DNA of 21,139 nucleotides from an uncultured Collinsella sp. (GTDB lineage Bacteria > Actinomycetota > Coriobacteriia > Coriobacteriales > Coriobacteriaceae): assembly GCA_900544225.1 (NCBI GenBank), contig UQUD01000028.1:1-21139 (forward strand). The letters run 5' to 3'. Shown here one piece after another: positions 1-8,895 of this stretch; the stretch's first letter is position 1, and every line of letters starts with the position of its first letter. Position numbers and translations under genes: made by a program. The notes beneath the pieces were generated by a model. The model did no database searches, had not been told where the DNA came from, and saw nothing but the letters and a program-made list of their open reading frames with translations.

Positions 1-160
1 GGGACGCAGCGTGCTCATTTCAAGCCATCTACTCGACGACCTGGCAGACCTCACCAACTCGTTCTACTTCATCGAGGCCGGCACACTCGTGGAAAAGATC
101 GAGTCGTCCTCGCAGACGCTCAAGCAGGAATACCTCGATACATACGAAGTAGGTGAATGA
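1..160 (+). CDS. ABC transporter ATP-binding protein, C-terminal end only (partial)
   Basis: The frame opening at base 2 runs to TGA at 158-160 and gives 52 residues; the rest of the gene lies before the window. The fragment begins GRSVLISSHLLDDLADLT and continues with FYFIEAGTLVEKIE. The SSH histidine fits the H-loop (switch) of an ABC ATPase, and the hydrophobic strand plus short polar tail is the usual end of the ATPases of bacteriocin/lantibiotic immunity or export transporters. Walker A, Walker B and the signature motif are outside the window, so the substrate cannot be read. The next open frame, a small secreted peptide, starts one base after this stop, suggesting co-transcription and perhaps a peptide substrate. 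The family call is fairly firm; the peptide link is inference. Confidence 0.75.
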   Translation, partial: GRSVLISSHLLDDLADLTNSFYFIEAGTLVEKIESSSQTLKQEYLDTYEVGE

Positions 161-161
161 C

Positions 162-506
162 ATGAAACTATTTGAACAGCTGAAGTCCAATGCGTCGCGC
201 ATGGCTGTCTACGCCATCCTCGTGGCAACGGCTTTATGCGGAATCGCGGCACCCGTCTATGCGCTCAACGGGGAGAAAGGCGATGTCGAACCCGCGTACA
301 TGGCTTCGACGGTTAAGGACCGGTACAAAGCCTTCTCTGGAGACACGTTTTACGTAGCAGAGTACGACACGACCTAGCGTCAGCTTCGCTACAACAAGGG
401 CTACGACTATCTAGGCGCAGAGGCAATCAGCTATACGTCGGGTTGGTACCGCTCCAACTATGGACACATAACCCAGTTCAAGTGTAACTACCGTGTGTAC
501 AACTAA
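162..506 (+). pseudogene. Small secreted peptide gene interrupted by an in-frame amber codon
   Basis: An ATG at 162, preceded by AGGTGA at 151-156, opens a frame with a basic start (MKLFEQLKSNASR), a hydrophobic stretch (MAVYAILVATALCGIAAP) and a likely signal-peptidase site after VYA. The frame stops at TAG 375-377 after 71 residues. The same frame then stays open for 42 more codons to TAA 504-506. That second part is rich in Tyr, Arg and Asn, with a segment reading SGWYRSNYGH and the ending NYRVYN, and it is followed directly by a terminator. The unbroken product would be 114 residues. A single C-to-T change (CAG to TAG) would explain the stop. Size, signal peptide, position after an ABC ATPase and an aromatic-rich end are reminiscent of class II or lactococcin-972-like bacteriocin precursors, but I recognise no family. 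It could be a decayed gene, a phase-off allele or a readthrough product. Confidence 0.5.
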
Positions 507-521
507 AGCAACCGGCCGGGA

Positions 522-556
522 CGAGGGGTGACGCAAAAGCGTCGCCCCCGTTTTTA
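522..556 (+). terminator. Intrinsic terminator after the secreted-peptide gene
   Basis: The 10-base arm GGGGTGACGC (525-534) pairs with GCGTCGCCCC (539-548) across an AAAA loop, with one G-T pair, and T551-555 follows. It lies 16 bases after the stop of the extended peptide frame, which suggests the transcript covers the region beyond the amber codon. Confidence 0.85.
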
Positions 557-588
557 ACCATGTCAACTGAACCTAGTTCAGTTTGGTT
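556..588. repeat. Inverted repeat, possible operator or second hairpin
   Basis: AACTGAAC (565-572) and GTTCAGTT (576-583) are perfect inverted copies around CTA, flanked by AACCA (556-560) and TGGTT (584-588), which also pair. It directly follows the terminator, so it could be a back-up hairpin or a protein-binding dyad. Nothing decides between these. Confidence 0.45.
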
Positions 589-646
589 GATTTCCGATCT
601 CAGCCGAACACATTGAGCGGAAAGGCCGTTCCCGCAGTCAGTCGAA

Positions 647-679
647 CGTCCCCGGGGCCCTTCTCAGGCCCCGGGGACG
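647..679. repeat. 13-bp GC-rich palindrome upstream of rpmE
   Basis: CGTCCCCGGGGCC (647-659) and its exact complement GGCCCCGGGGACG (667-679) enclose a 7-base loop. No T-tract follows directly (GCATTTT comes after), so it is a poor intrinsic terminator. The GTCCC/GGGAC ends recall the other intergenic palindromes in the window, so it may be one of that repeat class. Confidence 0.6.
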
Positions 680-759
680 GCATTTTCCCAGTTGAAGGAA
701 CGGTGGAGATGTGTTTCGATGGGTCAGATTCGTGTCGTTCCGAAAAGACCGTGAACCTT

Positions 760-788
760 TTGTGGGACACGCGGCGCCGTGGTACCAT
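760..788 (+). promoter_or_regulatory. Candidate sigma-70 promoter of rpmE
   Basis: TTGTGG (760-765) and TACCAT (783-788) are separated by exactly 17 bases and match the -35 and -10 consensus at 4 of 6 positions each. Transcription would begin near 795, giving a leader of about 80 bases that holds two hairpins. Confidence 0.45.
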
Positions 789-801
789 AGCCGAGTTTGT
801 T

Positions 802-865
802 GTCTTGGTCGGAAACCAAGACGCCTTATGCGCTGATCGGTAACCAGCGCCTGACCAATAAGGAG
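802..865 (+). promoter_or_regulatory. Structured 5' leader of rpmE, candidate L31 autoregulatory leader
   Basis: Two hairpins precede the gene: GTCTTGGT/ACCAAGAC (802-809 with 815-822, loop CGGAA) and GCGCTG/CAGCGC (830-835 with 845-850). The ribosome binding site AAGGAG follows at 860-865, seven bases before the ATG. L31 genes in several bacterial groups, including Actinobacteria and, as I recall, Coriobacteria, have published candidate leader RNAs thought to bind L31. The hairpins are seen; membership of such a family is inference. Confidence 0.45.
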
Positions 866-872
866 TCCTACC

Positions 873-1298
873 ATGAAGCAGGGTATCCATCCCCAGTATG
901 TCGAGTGCACGGTGACGTGCTCCTGCGGCAACACCTTCAAGACGCACGCTACCGTGTCCGAGATGAAGGTCGAGCTTTGCAACGAGTGCCACCCGTTCTA
1001 CACCGGCCAGCAGAAGTTCGTCGACACCGGTGGACGCGTCCAGCGCTTCGCCGACAAGTTCGGTGGCGCCGCTGCCGCCCAGCTCAAGAAGGCTGAGGAG
1101 GCCAAGGCTGCCAAGGCCGCCAAGGCTGCTGAGGCCGAGGCCGCTCGCAAGGCCGCCGCTGAGGCTAAGGCTGCCGAGAAGGCTAAGCGTGCCGCTAAGT
1201 TCGCCGAGGAGGCTGCCAAGCAGGCCGCCGAGGCTCCCGCAGAGGCTCCCGTCGAGGAGGCCGCTGCCGAGGCCGAGACCACCGAGGCTGCTGAGTAA
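873..1298 (+). CDS. rpmE: 50S ribosomal protein L31 with long C-terminal tail
   Basis: This 141-residue protein is a zinc-type (C+) L31 in its first 65 residues or so: MKQGIHPQY at the start, CxC at Cys16/Cys18, CxxC at Cys36/Cys39, then HPFYTGQQKFVDTGGRV. L31 sits on the large subunit and helps bridge the subunits. Family members are usually 65-90 residues long. Here a further 75 residues follow, almost entirely Ala, Lys, Glu and Arg, likely a charged helix, ending in a more acidic Ala/Glu/Pro stretch. The DNA of the tail is a run of near-repeats of AAGGCTGCC- and GAGGCC-like codons, so it may have grown by slippage. It has its own candidate promoter, leader and terminator and so appears monocistronic. 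Confidence 0.95.
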   Translation: MKQGIHPQYVECTVTCSCGNTFKTHATVSEMKVELCNECHPFYTGQQKFVDTGGRVQRFADKFGGAAAAQLKKAEEAKAAKAAKAAEAEAARKAAAEAKAAEKAKRAAKFAEEAAKQAAEAPAEAPVEEAAAEAETTEAAE

Positions 1299-1332
1299 AT
1301 AGCTCGCCGAGCAAACACTCGCATTCATGGCT

Positions 1333-1374
1333 AAAGGGCCGCGTATCCATTTGGGTACGCGGCCCTTTTCTTTT
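1333..1374 (+). terminator. Intrinsic terminator of rpmE
   Basis: AAAGGGCCGCGTA (1333-1345) pairs with TACGCGGCCCTTT further on across a short loop centred on CCATTTGG, and the right arm runs into TTTTCTTTT. The hairpin is long and GC-rich with a good T-tract. Confidence 0.9.
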
Positions 1375-1375
1375 A

Positions 1376-1442
1376 TTGGTGCAAACGAGCCTGCCCCCAT
1401 TGCACCAGATTGGTGCGAAGGGGACGGGTTAGCTTGCGCCAA
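1376..1442. repeat. Imperfect palindrome, REP-like
   Basis: An outer pair TTGGTGCAA/TTGCGCCAA (1376-1384 with 1434-1442) encloses an inner pair, 1390-1407 with 1411-1428, matching at 14 of 18 positions across a GAT loop. The right inner arm contains GGGGACGGG. It lies in tandem with the palindrome at 1471-1509, in the spacer between rpmE and secA, and has no T-tract. Confidence 0.55.
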
Positions 1443-1470
1443 ATTGCAGAGTGGCAGCGTTTTCCCAGAT

Positions 1471-1509
1471 AAAACCTGCCAAAATAAACCTGTCCCTTTT
1501 TGGCAGGTT
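1471..1509. repeat. Dispersed palindromic repeat, copy 1
   Basis: AACCTGCCAAAA (1473-1484) and TTTTTGGCAGGTT (1497-1509) form inverted arms around TAAACCTGTCCC. Nearly the same 39 bases recur at 13640-13678 in the same orientation, differing by one base in the left arm (CCTGCC against CCTACC) and one T in the T-run. The conserved loop shows this is a repeated element and not just a hairpin. Confidence 0.8.
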
Positions 1510-1528
1510 GGTCGTAGTTATTACGTGG

Positions 1529-1544
1529 CGGTCGAGGTCGACCG
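1529..1544. promoter_or_regulatory. Perfect 7-bp dyad upstream of secA
   Basis: CGGTCGA and TCGACCG are exact inverted copies around GG. The compact spacing is more like a protein-binding operator than a terminator. No regulator gene lies next to it, and its role is unknown. Confidence 0.3.
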
Positions 1545-1591
1545 TATAGGCCGCGCCTTGTTTGGCTAAAGTACATTTATCTGTGTTTAAC

Positions 1592-1618
1592 TCGCCCAAG
1601 GCTGCATGGCGTGGGCGA
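1592..1618 (+). promoter_or_regulatory. Leader hairpin just upstream of the secA ribosome binding site
   Basis: TCGCCCA (1592-1598) and TGGGCGA (1612-1618) are perfect inverted copies around 13 bases, and the binding site AAAAAGGA follows at 1624-1631. A hairpin here could influence translation start. I found no SecM-like arrest peptide upstream, so any secretion-responsive control would have to work differently. Function is inferred from position only. Confidence 0.3.
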
Positions 1619-1638
1619 TGGCCAAAAAGGAAAACCAC

Positions 1639-4445
<2,807 letters not shown>

Positions 4446-4446
<1 letters not shown>

Positions 4447-5594
4447 TGGCCGAGGCTTTAGAGGTAACGCCCGCCGAGCTGGACGCGTTTGCGGACCGGC
4501 TCGGCGAGGTCGAGTCGTATCTTCATTTGGACGAGAAGCGCACGCGTGTGACCGAACTCGAGGCCAAAAGCGTGGCCCCCGGCTTTTGGGATGACGCCGA
4601 CGCCGCTCGCGCCATCATGGAGGAGATCGCTCGCGCCAAGGAAGATATCGCTGCCGTGGATACCGCGCGCGGCGAGCTATCTGACGCCCGCGCGGCGCTG
4701 GAGCTTGCCGAGGAGATGGGCGACGACCCCGATGCCGCCGCATTGCGCGAGGAGGCTGCCGCTACGGCAGAACGCCTGGCCCGCGCTATCGATGATCTCG
4801 AGCTTTCGAGCTGGTTTACCGGTGAGTTCGATCACGGCGACGCGATTGTGACCATCAAGCCCGGACAGGGTGGCCTGGAGGCGCAGGACTGGACCTTCAT
4901 GCTCTTTAAGATGTACATGAAGTACTGCCAGCGTCGCGGCTGGAAGGTCACCATTAACGACTGCCCCGCGGCTGAGGTCATCGGCATCGACCGTGCGACC
5001 TTTACCGTCGAGGGCAAGGACGCGTTTGGCATGCTGCGTGCCGAGGCCGGTGTGCACCGCTTGGTGCGCATTAGCCCCACCGACGACAAGAAGCGCCGCC
5101 AGACCACGTTTGCCGGCGTCGAGGTCATCCCCGTGCTGCCTGACGATATCGACATCGAGATCAGTCCCGACGATATCCGCGTGGACGTGTATCACGCGAG
5201 CGGCCCAGGCGGCCAGGGCGTCAACACCACCGACTCCGCCGTACGCGTGACGCATTTTCCCAGCGGCATCGTTGTCACTTGCCAAAACGAGCGCAGCCAG
5301 ATTCAAAACAAGGCCGCGTGCATGCAGATTCTCAAGGCCCGTTTGTACGAGATCGAGCTCGAGAAGCGCGCCGAGGCGCTCGACGAGATTCGTGGACCCA
5401 AGACCACGATCGGTTTTGGTAACCAGATTCGCAGCTACGTGCTCTACCCGTATCAGATGGTCAAGGACCTGCGCACGGGCGTGGAGACCAGCAACGTCGA
5501 GGCCGTTCTCGACGATGGCGATCTGGATCCGTTTGTGATCGGCTACCATCGCTGGGCGACCGGCAACGCCGATGCGGAAGGCTCAGGCGCCTAG
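4446..5594 (+). CDS. prfB: Peptide chain release factor 2
   Basis: RF2 recognises stop codons in the ribosome (UAA and UGA in studied bacteria) and triggers peptide release. The 382 residues contain an N-terminal coiled-coil domain, HRLVRIS before the codon-reading loop, the catalytic GGQ at 255-257 in SGPGGQGVN, and a C-terminal part with RSYVLYPYQMVKDLRTGVET. The tripeptide normally Ser-Pro-Phe is Ser-Pro-Thr here (210-212, codons 5073-5081). The frame is open from ATG 4446 with no internal stop near codon 26, so the programmed +1 frameshift that autoregulates prfB in many bacteria is absent. It overlaps the secA stop by one base (TAATG). The prfB-then-ftsEX order of Actinobacteria is kept but interrupted by yitT and transketolase genes. 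Confidence 0.97.
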
Positions 5595-5658
5595 GCGCAT
5601 GGTTGGCTCCGGGCCGATGCAAACACTTCGCAGGGGTGGTATTTGCTCGGTGAATCGG

Positions 5659-5664
5659 TAGAAT
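5659..5664 (+). promoter_or_regulatory. Candidate -10 element upstream of yitT
   Basis: TAGAAT in the context CGGTAGAATC matches TATAAT at 5 of 6 positions. The same context, CGGTAGAATC, occurs at 20760-20768 upstream of the tRNA region. No convincing -35 lies 16-18 bases upstream. Transcription would start near 5671 and meet a terminator hairpin within about 15 bases. Confidence 0.35.
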
Positions 5665-5683
5665 CGAATACAGCAAGAAGTTC

Positions 5684-5712
5684 AAAGCGCACTCGTTTGG
5701 GTGCGCTTTTTT
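5684..5712 (+). terminator. Intrinsic terminator immediately before the yitT ribosome binding site
   Basis: AAAGCGCAC (5684-5692) pairs with GTGCGCTTT (5701-5709) across 8 bases, and the right arm ends in six T residues. It can terminate the secA-prfB transcript, but it also lies downstream of the TAGAAT element and only a few bases before GGGAGG of the next gene, so it could act as an attenuator for yitT. Confidence 0.8.
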
Positions 5713-5724
5713 GAGGGAGGCAGC

Positions 5725-6615
5725 ATGGCATATCGTCTGGACATCAAGCGCATTCTTTCGCTGAACTTCTTTCACGATCTGCCCAAGATTATGCTGGGCT
5801 GCGCTCTGGCCGCTATCGCGACGGACCTGTTTTTGATCCCCAACGGTCTTGCTGCCGGCGGCGTTACGGGTCTCGCCACGATTATCCAGGCGGTCGGCGC
5901 CTCGCATGGCATCTCGCTGCCTGTCGGTATTCAAACCATCGTGATGAATGCCTTGCTGCTTCTGGTCGTTATGCGCGAGGGTGGCATGTTCTACGTGGTC
6001 CAGACGGCGACGGGCTTTGTGCTGCTGGGCTTCTTCACCGACCTGTTCGCTCCGTTTGTGGCGCCGCTGGCACATGCCGACCTGATGCTGCCCGCTATGT
6101 GGGGCGGCATTATCACGGGCATCGGCTACGGCATGGTGCTGCGCGCCGGTGCCAACACTGGCGGATCTGACACCATCGGTCAGATTATCTCGCGCAATAC
6201 GTCACTACCGGTGGGCTCCACCGTCATGGCGATCGACGTTGCCGTGTGCGCGCTGTCGGCCCCGGTCTTCTCGGTCGAAAACGCGCTGTATGCGGGCCTT
6301 TCGATGGTCATTAGCGGCTACGTGATCGATGCCGTGGTCGACGGCGGCAACAGGCGCCGTATGGTACTCATCATCTCGGACAAGTTTCCCGATATTGCGG
6401 CCGACATCATGTATGGCCTGGGTCGCGGCTGCACCAAGTTTAAGGCGACCGGCATGTACTCGGGTGCCGAGAAGCCGGTGATCATGGTAATCGTGAGTCG
6501 TCGCGAGCTCAACACGCTCAAGACCATTGTGCGCGAGCGCGACCCGCGCGCCATCGTGACCGTGGCCGACGTCACGGAAACCTTCGGCGAGGGCTTCAAG
6601 GACATTAACGCGTAG
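5725..6615 (+). CDS. YitT family membrane protein (DUF161 and DUF2179)
   Basis: The 296-residue product begins at ATG 5725 with GGGAGG at 5715-5720. It has about five hydrophobic segments in the first 210 residues, with the family motif AGANTGGSDTIGQII at about 141-155 and GGVTGLATI near 45-53. A soluble C-terminal domain of about 85 residues (RRMVLIISDK onward, with VSRRELNTLK) corresponds to DUF2179. YitT proteins are widespread integral membrane proteins; their transport or sensory role is not settled, so no function is given. It lies between a terminator and an AT-rich spacer and appears to be its own unit. Confidence 0.9.
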   Translation: MAYRLDIKRILSLNFFHDLPKIMLGCALAAIATDLFLIPNGLAAGGVTGLATIIQAVGASHGISLPVGIQTIVMNALLLLVVMREGGMFYVVQTATGFVLLGFFTDLFAPFVAPLAHADLMLPAMWGGIITGIGYGMVLRAGANTGGSDTIGQIISRNTSLPVGSTVMAIDVAVCALSAPVFSVENALYAGLSMVISGYVIDAVVDGGNRRRMVLIISDKFPDIAADIMYGLGRGCTKFKATGMYSGAEKPVIMVIVSRRELNTLKTIVRERDPRAIVTVADVTETFGEGFKDINA

Positions 6616-6678
6616 GATCGACTGCGTTCCATCCAAAAGACGTTCACATTGGTAAACCGTTTCATCAGCGGTTCTGCC

Positions 6679-6687
6679 TGCTAAATT
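6679..6687 (+). promoter_or_regulatory. Candidate extended -10 promoter ahead of the transketolase genes
   Basis: TGCTAAATT fits the extended -10 form TGnTATAAT at most positions, in the AT-rich spacer 6616-6822. TTTCAT (6660-6665) is a weak -35 at 16 bases. CATAAT at 6733-6738 is an alternative -10. A partial dyad, CTGG...CCAG, surrounds 6709-6724. The spacer holds no gene that I can support. Confidence 0.3.
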
Positions 6688-6822
6688 GCTCAAATAATGA
6701 TAAATACTCTGGTAAAGCTTCCAGTTTCCAGCATAATGAATGGCGTACGAGCATCGCGGCTGGGTTGGGACGACCTTCTGTGCCGTGCGCATCTTGTCTA
6801 AAGAGGATGAAAGGAAGGCACA

Positions 6823-7653
6823 ATGAGCGACGAAGAGCTCAAAAAGGTTGCCAACGAGGTAAGGAAGGGCATCGTCACCGGCGTGCACGCTGCCAAGTCC
6901 GGCCATCCGGGCGGTTCGCTCGGCGCTGCCGACATCATGACCTATCTGTACTTTGAGGAAATGAACGTCGACCCGGCCGACCCCCGCAAGGCCGACCGCG
7001 ATCGCTTCGTGCTTTCCAAGGGTCACTGCGCGCCTGGTCTGTACGCCGTGCTCGCCGAGCGTGGATTTTTTCCCAAGGAGGATCTCGAGACGCTGCGCCA
7101 CATCGGCAGCCACCTGCAGGGCCATCCCAACATGAACGACACCCCGGGCGTCGACATGTCCACCGGCTCGCTCGGCCAGGGCATTTCCGCCGCCGTGGGC
7201 ATGGCCGTTGCCGCCAAACACTGGGGCGACGACTATCGCACCTACGCCCTGCTGGGCGACGGCGAGAGCGAGGAGGGCCAGGTCTGGGAGGCCGCCATGT
7301 TTGCCGGCAACCAGCAGCTCGACAACCTCTGCGTGATCGTCGACCACAACGGCCTGCAGATCGACGGCCCCGTCGAGGAGGTCAACGACCCCATGCCGCT
7401 CGCCGACAAGTTCCGCGCCTTCAAGTTCCATGTGGTGGAGCTCGCCGACGGCAACGACTTCGACCAGATCCGCGCCGCCTTTGCCGAGGCCCGCGCTACC
7501 AAGGGTCAGCCGACCGCCATTATCGCCGAGACCATGAAGGGCAAGGGCGTCTCCTTTATGGAGAACCAGGTGGGCTGGCACGGTAAGGCCCCCAACGATG
7601 AACAGTTTGAGCAGGCCATGGCAGAGCTCACGGCCGCCGGAGAGGAGCTCTAG
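6823..7653 (+). CDS. Transketolase, N-terminal (TPP-binding) subunit
   Basis: This 276-residue protein matches the first half of transketolase, which transfers two-carbon ketol units between sugar phosphates in the non-oxidative pentose phosphate pathway. Visible motifs are SGHPGGSLGAADI (26-38), SKGHCAPGLYAVLAERG (65-81), and the thiamine diphosphate motif GDGESEEGQVWEAAMFA from Gly145, ending in DHNG near 174-177, which binds the Mg-diphosphate. The start at ATG 6823 has AAGGAAGG upstream. The second half of the enzyme is the next gene, one base away. Separate TktN and TktC subunits are common in Firmicutes, archaea and some Actinobacteria. No break or frameshift is implied, since the downstream gene has its own binding site. 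Confidence 0.95.
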   Translation: MSDEELKKVANEVRKGIVTGVHAAKSGHPGGSLGAADIMTYLYFEEMNVDPADPRKADRDRFVLSKGHCAPGLYAVLAERGFFPKEDLETLRHIGSHLQGHPNMNDTPGVDMSTGSLGQGISAAVGMAVAAKHWGDDYRTYALLGDGESEEGQVWEAAMFAGNQQLDNLCVIVDHNGLQIDGPVEEVNDPMPLADKFRAFKFHVVELADGNDFDQIRAAFAEARATKGQPTAIIAETMKGKGVSFMENQVGWHGKAPNDEQFEQAMAELTAAGEEL

Positions 7654-7654
7654 G

Positions 7655-8596
7655 ATGGCAGAAGTCAAGAAAATCGCCACGCGCGTAAGCTACGGCGAGG
7701 CCCTCGTCGAGCTCGCCAACGAGCACGATGACTTTGTGGTCCTCGACGCCGACCTGGCCGCCGCCACGCAGACCGGCAAGTTCAAGGCGGCCTGCCCCGA
7801 CCGCTTCTTCGATGTGGGCATTGCCGAGAGCAACCTGATGGGTGTTGCCGCCGGTATCGCAACCACCGGTCGCGTCGCCTTCGCGAGCAGCTTTGCCATG
7901 TTCGCCGCCGGCCGCGCCTTTGAGCAGGTCCGCAACTCCATCGGCTACCCGCACCTTAACGTTAAGATTGGTGCCACGCACGCCGGTATCTCGGTGGGCG
8001 AGGATGGTGCCACGCACCAGTGCTGCGAGGATATCGCCCTGATGCGCGTCATCCCCGGCATGACCGTGATTGTTCCCGCCGACGATGTCGAGGCCCGCGC
8101 TGTGACGCGCGCCGCCTACGAGTGCGACGGCCCCGTGTATATGCGCTTCGCCCGTCTGGCCTCGCCGGTTATCAACGACCCCGAGACCTACAAATTCGAG
8201 GTAGGCAAGGGCATCGTCATGCGCGAGGGCGCCGACGTCACCATCATCGCCTGCGGCCTGATGGTCGGCGAGGCGCTCGAGGCCGCTGAGCAGCTTGCTG
8301 CCGAGGGCATCGATGCCGAGGTCATCAACATGCACACCATCAAGCCCATCGATGCCGACCTGATCGTCAAGAGTGCCACCAAGACCGGCCACGTCGTGAC
8401 CGTCGAGGAGCACTCCGTGATCGGTGGCCTGGGCAGCGCCGTTGCCGACGTCCTGTGCGAGCAGTGCCCGACGCCCCTCAAGAAGATCGGCGTCAACGAC
8501 ACCTTTGGCGAGTCCGGCCCGGGTGCCGAGCTCTTGCACAAGTATGGCCTGGACGCCGCCAACATCGTGGCGACCACCAAGGAGTTCTTGGCATAA
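7655..8596 (+). CDS. Transketolase, C-terminal (pyrimidine-binding) subunit
   Basis: The 313-residue product is the partner of the preceding gene. It carries the pyrimidine-binding domain with FFDVGIAESNLMGVAAG (51-67), where Glu58 is the predicted cofactor-activating glutamate, followed by FASSFAMFAAGRAFEQVRN and the histidine-rich THAGISVGEDGATHQ. The C-terminal transketolase domain begins around residue 190 (DVTIIACGLMVGEALEAA). The start is ATG 7655, with AGGAG at 7643-7647 inside the end of the previous gene. The two genes form a tight operon ending at the hairpin at 8667-8695. Confidence 0.95.
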   Translation: MAEVKKIATRVSYGEALVELANEHDDFVVLDADLAAATQTGKFKAACPDRFFDVGIAESNLMGVAAGIATTGRVAFASSFAMFAAGRAFEQVRNSIGYPHLNVKIGATHAGISVGEDGATHQCCEDIALMRVIPGMTVIVPADDVEARAVTRAAYECDGPVYMRFARLASPVINDPETYKFEVGKGIVMREGADVTIIACGLMVGEALEAAEQLAAEGIDAEVINMHTIKPIDADLIVKSATKTGHVVTVEEHSVIGGLGSAVADVLCEQCPTPLKKIGVNDTFGESGPGAELLHKYGLDAANIVATTKEFLA

Positions 8597-8666
8597 GGCA
8601 AGGCGGATCTCAAGGACTGCTTCGCCAGAACTATAAAACTGTTTCGCCAGTACTATGGAAACCCGG

Positions 8667-8700
8667 CAGGGGCGCTCTCTTGGAGAGCGCCCCTGTTTCA
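8667..8700 (+). terminator. Hairpin terminator after the transketolase operon
   Basis: CAGGGGCGCTCTC (8667-8679) and GAGAGCGCCCCTG (8683-8695) are exact inverted copies around TTG, followed by TTTCAG. The stem is very stable but the T-tract is short, so termination may be incomplete. Confidence 0.75.
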
Positions 8701-8765
8701 GTTGCGGTGAAATAGGGACTGATTAGACCTTTTAACTGGTAAAACAGTCCCTATTTCACCGCAAC
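8701..8765. repeat. Palindrome with perfect 21-bp arms
   Basis: Bases 8701-8721 and 8745-8765 are exact inverted complements, starting GTTGCGGTGAAATAGGG and ending CCCTATTTCACCGCAAC, around a 23-base loop in which TTTT and AAAA can also pair. The inner arms contain GGGAC/GTCCC. No T-tract follows. Perfect arms suggest a recently inserted or actively maintained element. Confidence 0.8.
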
Positions 8766-8895
8766 TCATGAAGACGCCCCTCAAGCACGGTCCCATCAGG
8801 GAAAAGGGCATATATCGACAAAGCGCAATTCAGACCCTTCCAGCTTTGTATATGCAGCACCCCAAGATAAACGTGGCGACCCCTTAGTTATCGCA

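Noticed and set aside
600..1442. A 280-codon minus-strand frame with Gly/Leu/Ser repeats.
   Set aside because: It is the complement of the repetitive rpmE tail; the periodic Leu-Gly pattern comes from the Ala/Lys/Glu codons, and it crosses a terminator.
1606..1638. In-frame upstream ATGs at 1606 and 1618 as starts for SecA.
   Set aside because: Neither has a ribosome binding site, and the added residues are not family-like; ATG 1639 has AAAAAGGA at good spacing.
1561..1638. A SecM-like arrest peptide regulating secA.
   Set aside because: No short open frame with a binding site or arrest-like sequence precedes secA; only a hairpin is seen.
7598..7654. Upstream extension of the C-terminal transketolase subunit into tktN.
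   Set aside because: The extended residues overlap tktN in another frame and are not family-like; ATG 7655 has AGGAG and gives the expected start.
6205..7680. A 491-codon minus-strand frame spanning yitT, the spacer and tktN.
   Set aside because: It runs antisense to two certain genes with the same shadow composition and has no domain or ribosome binding site.
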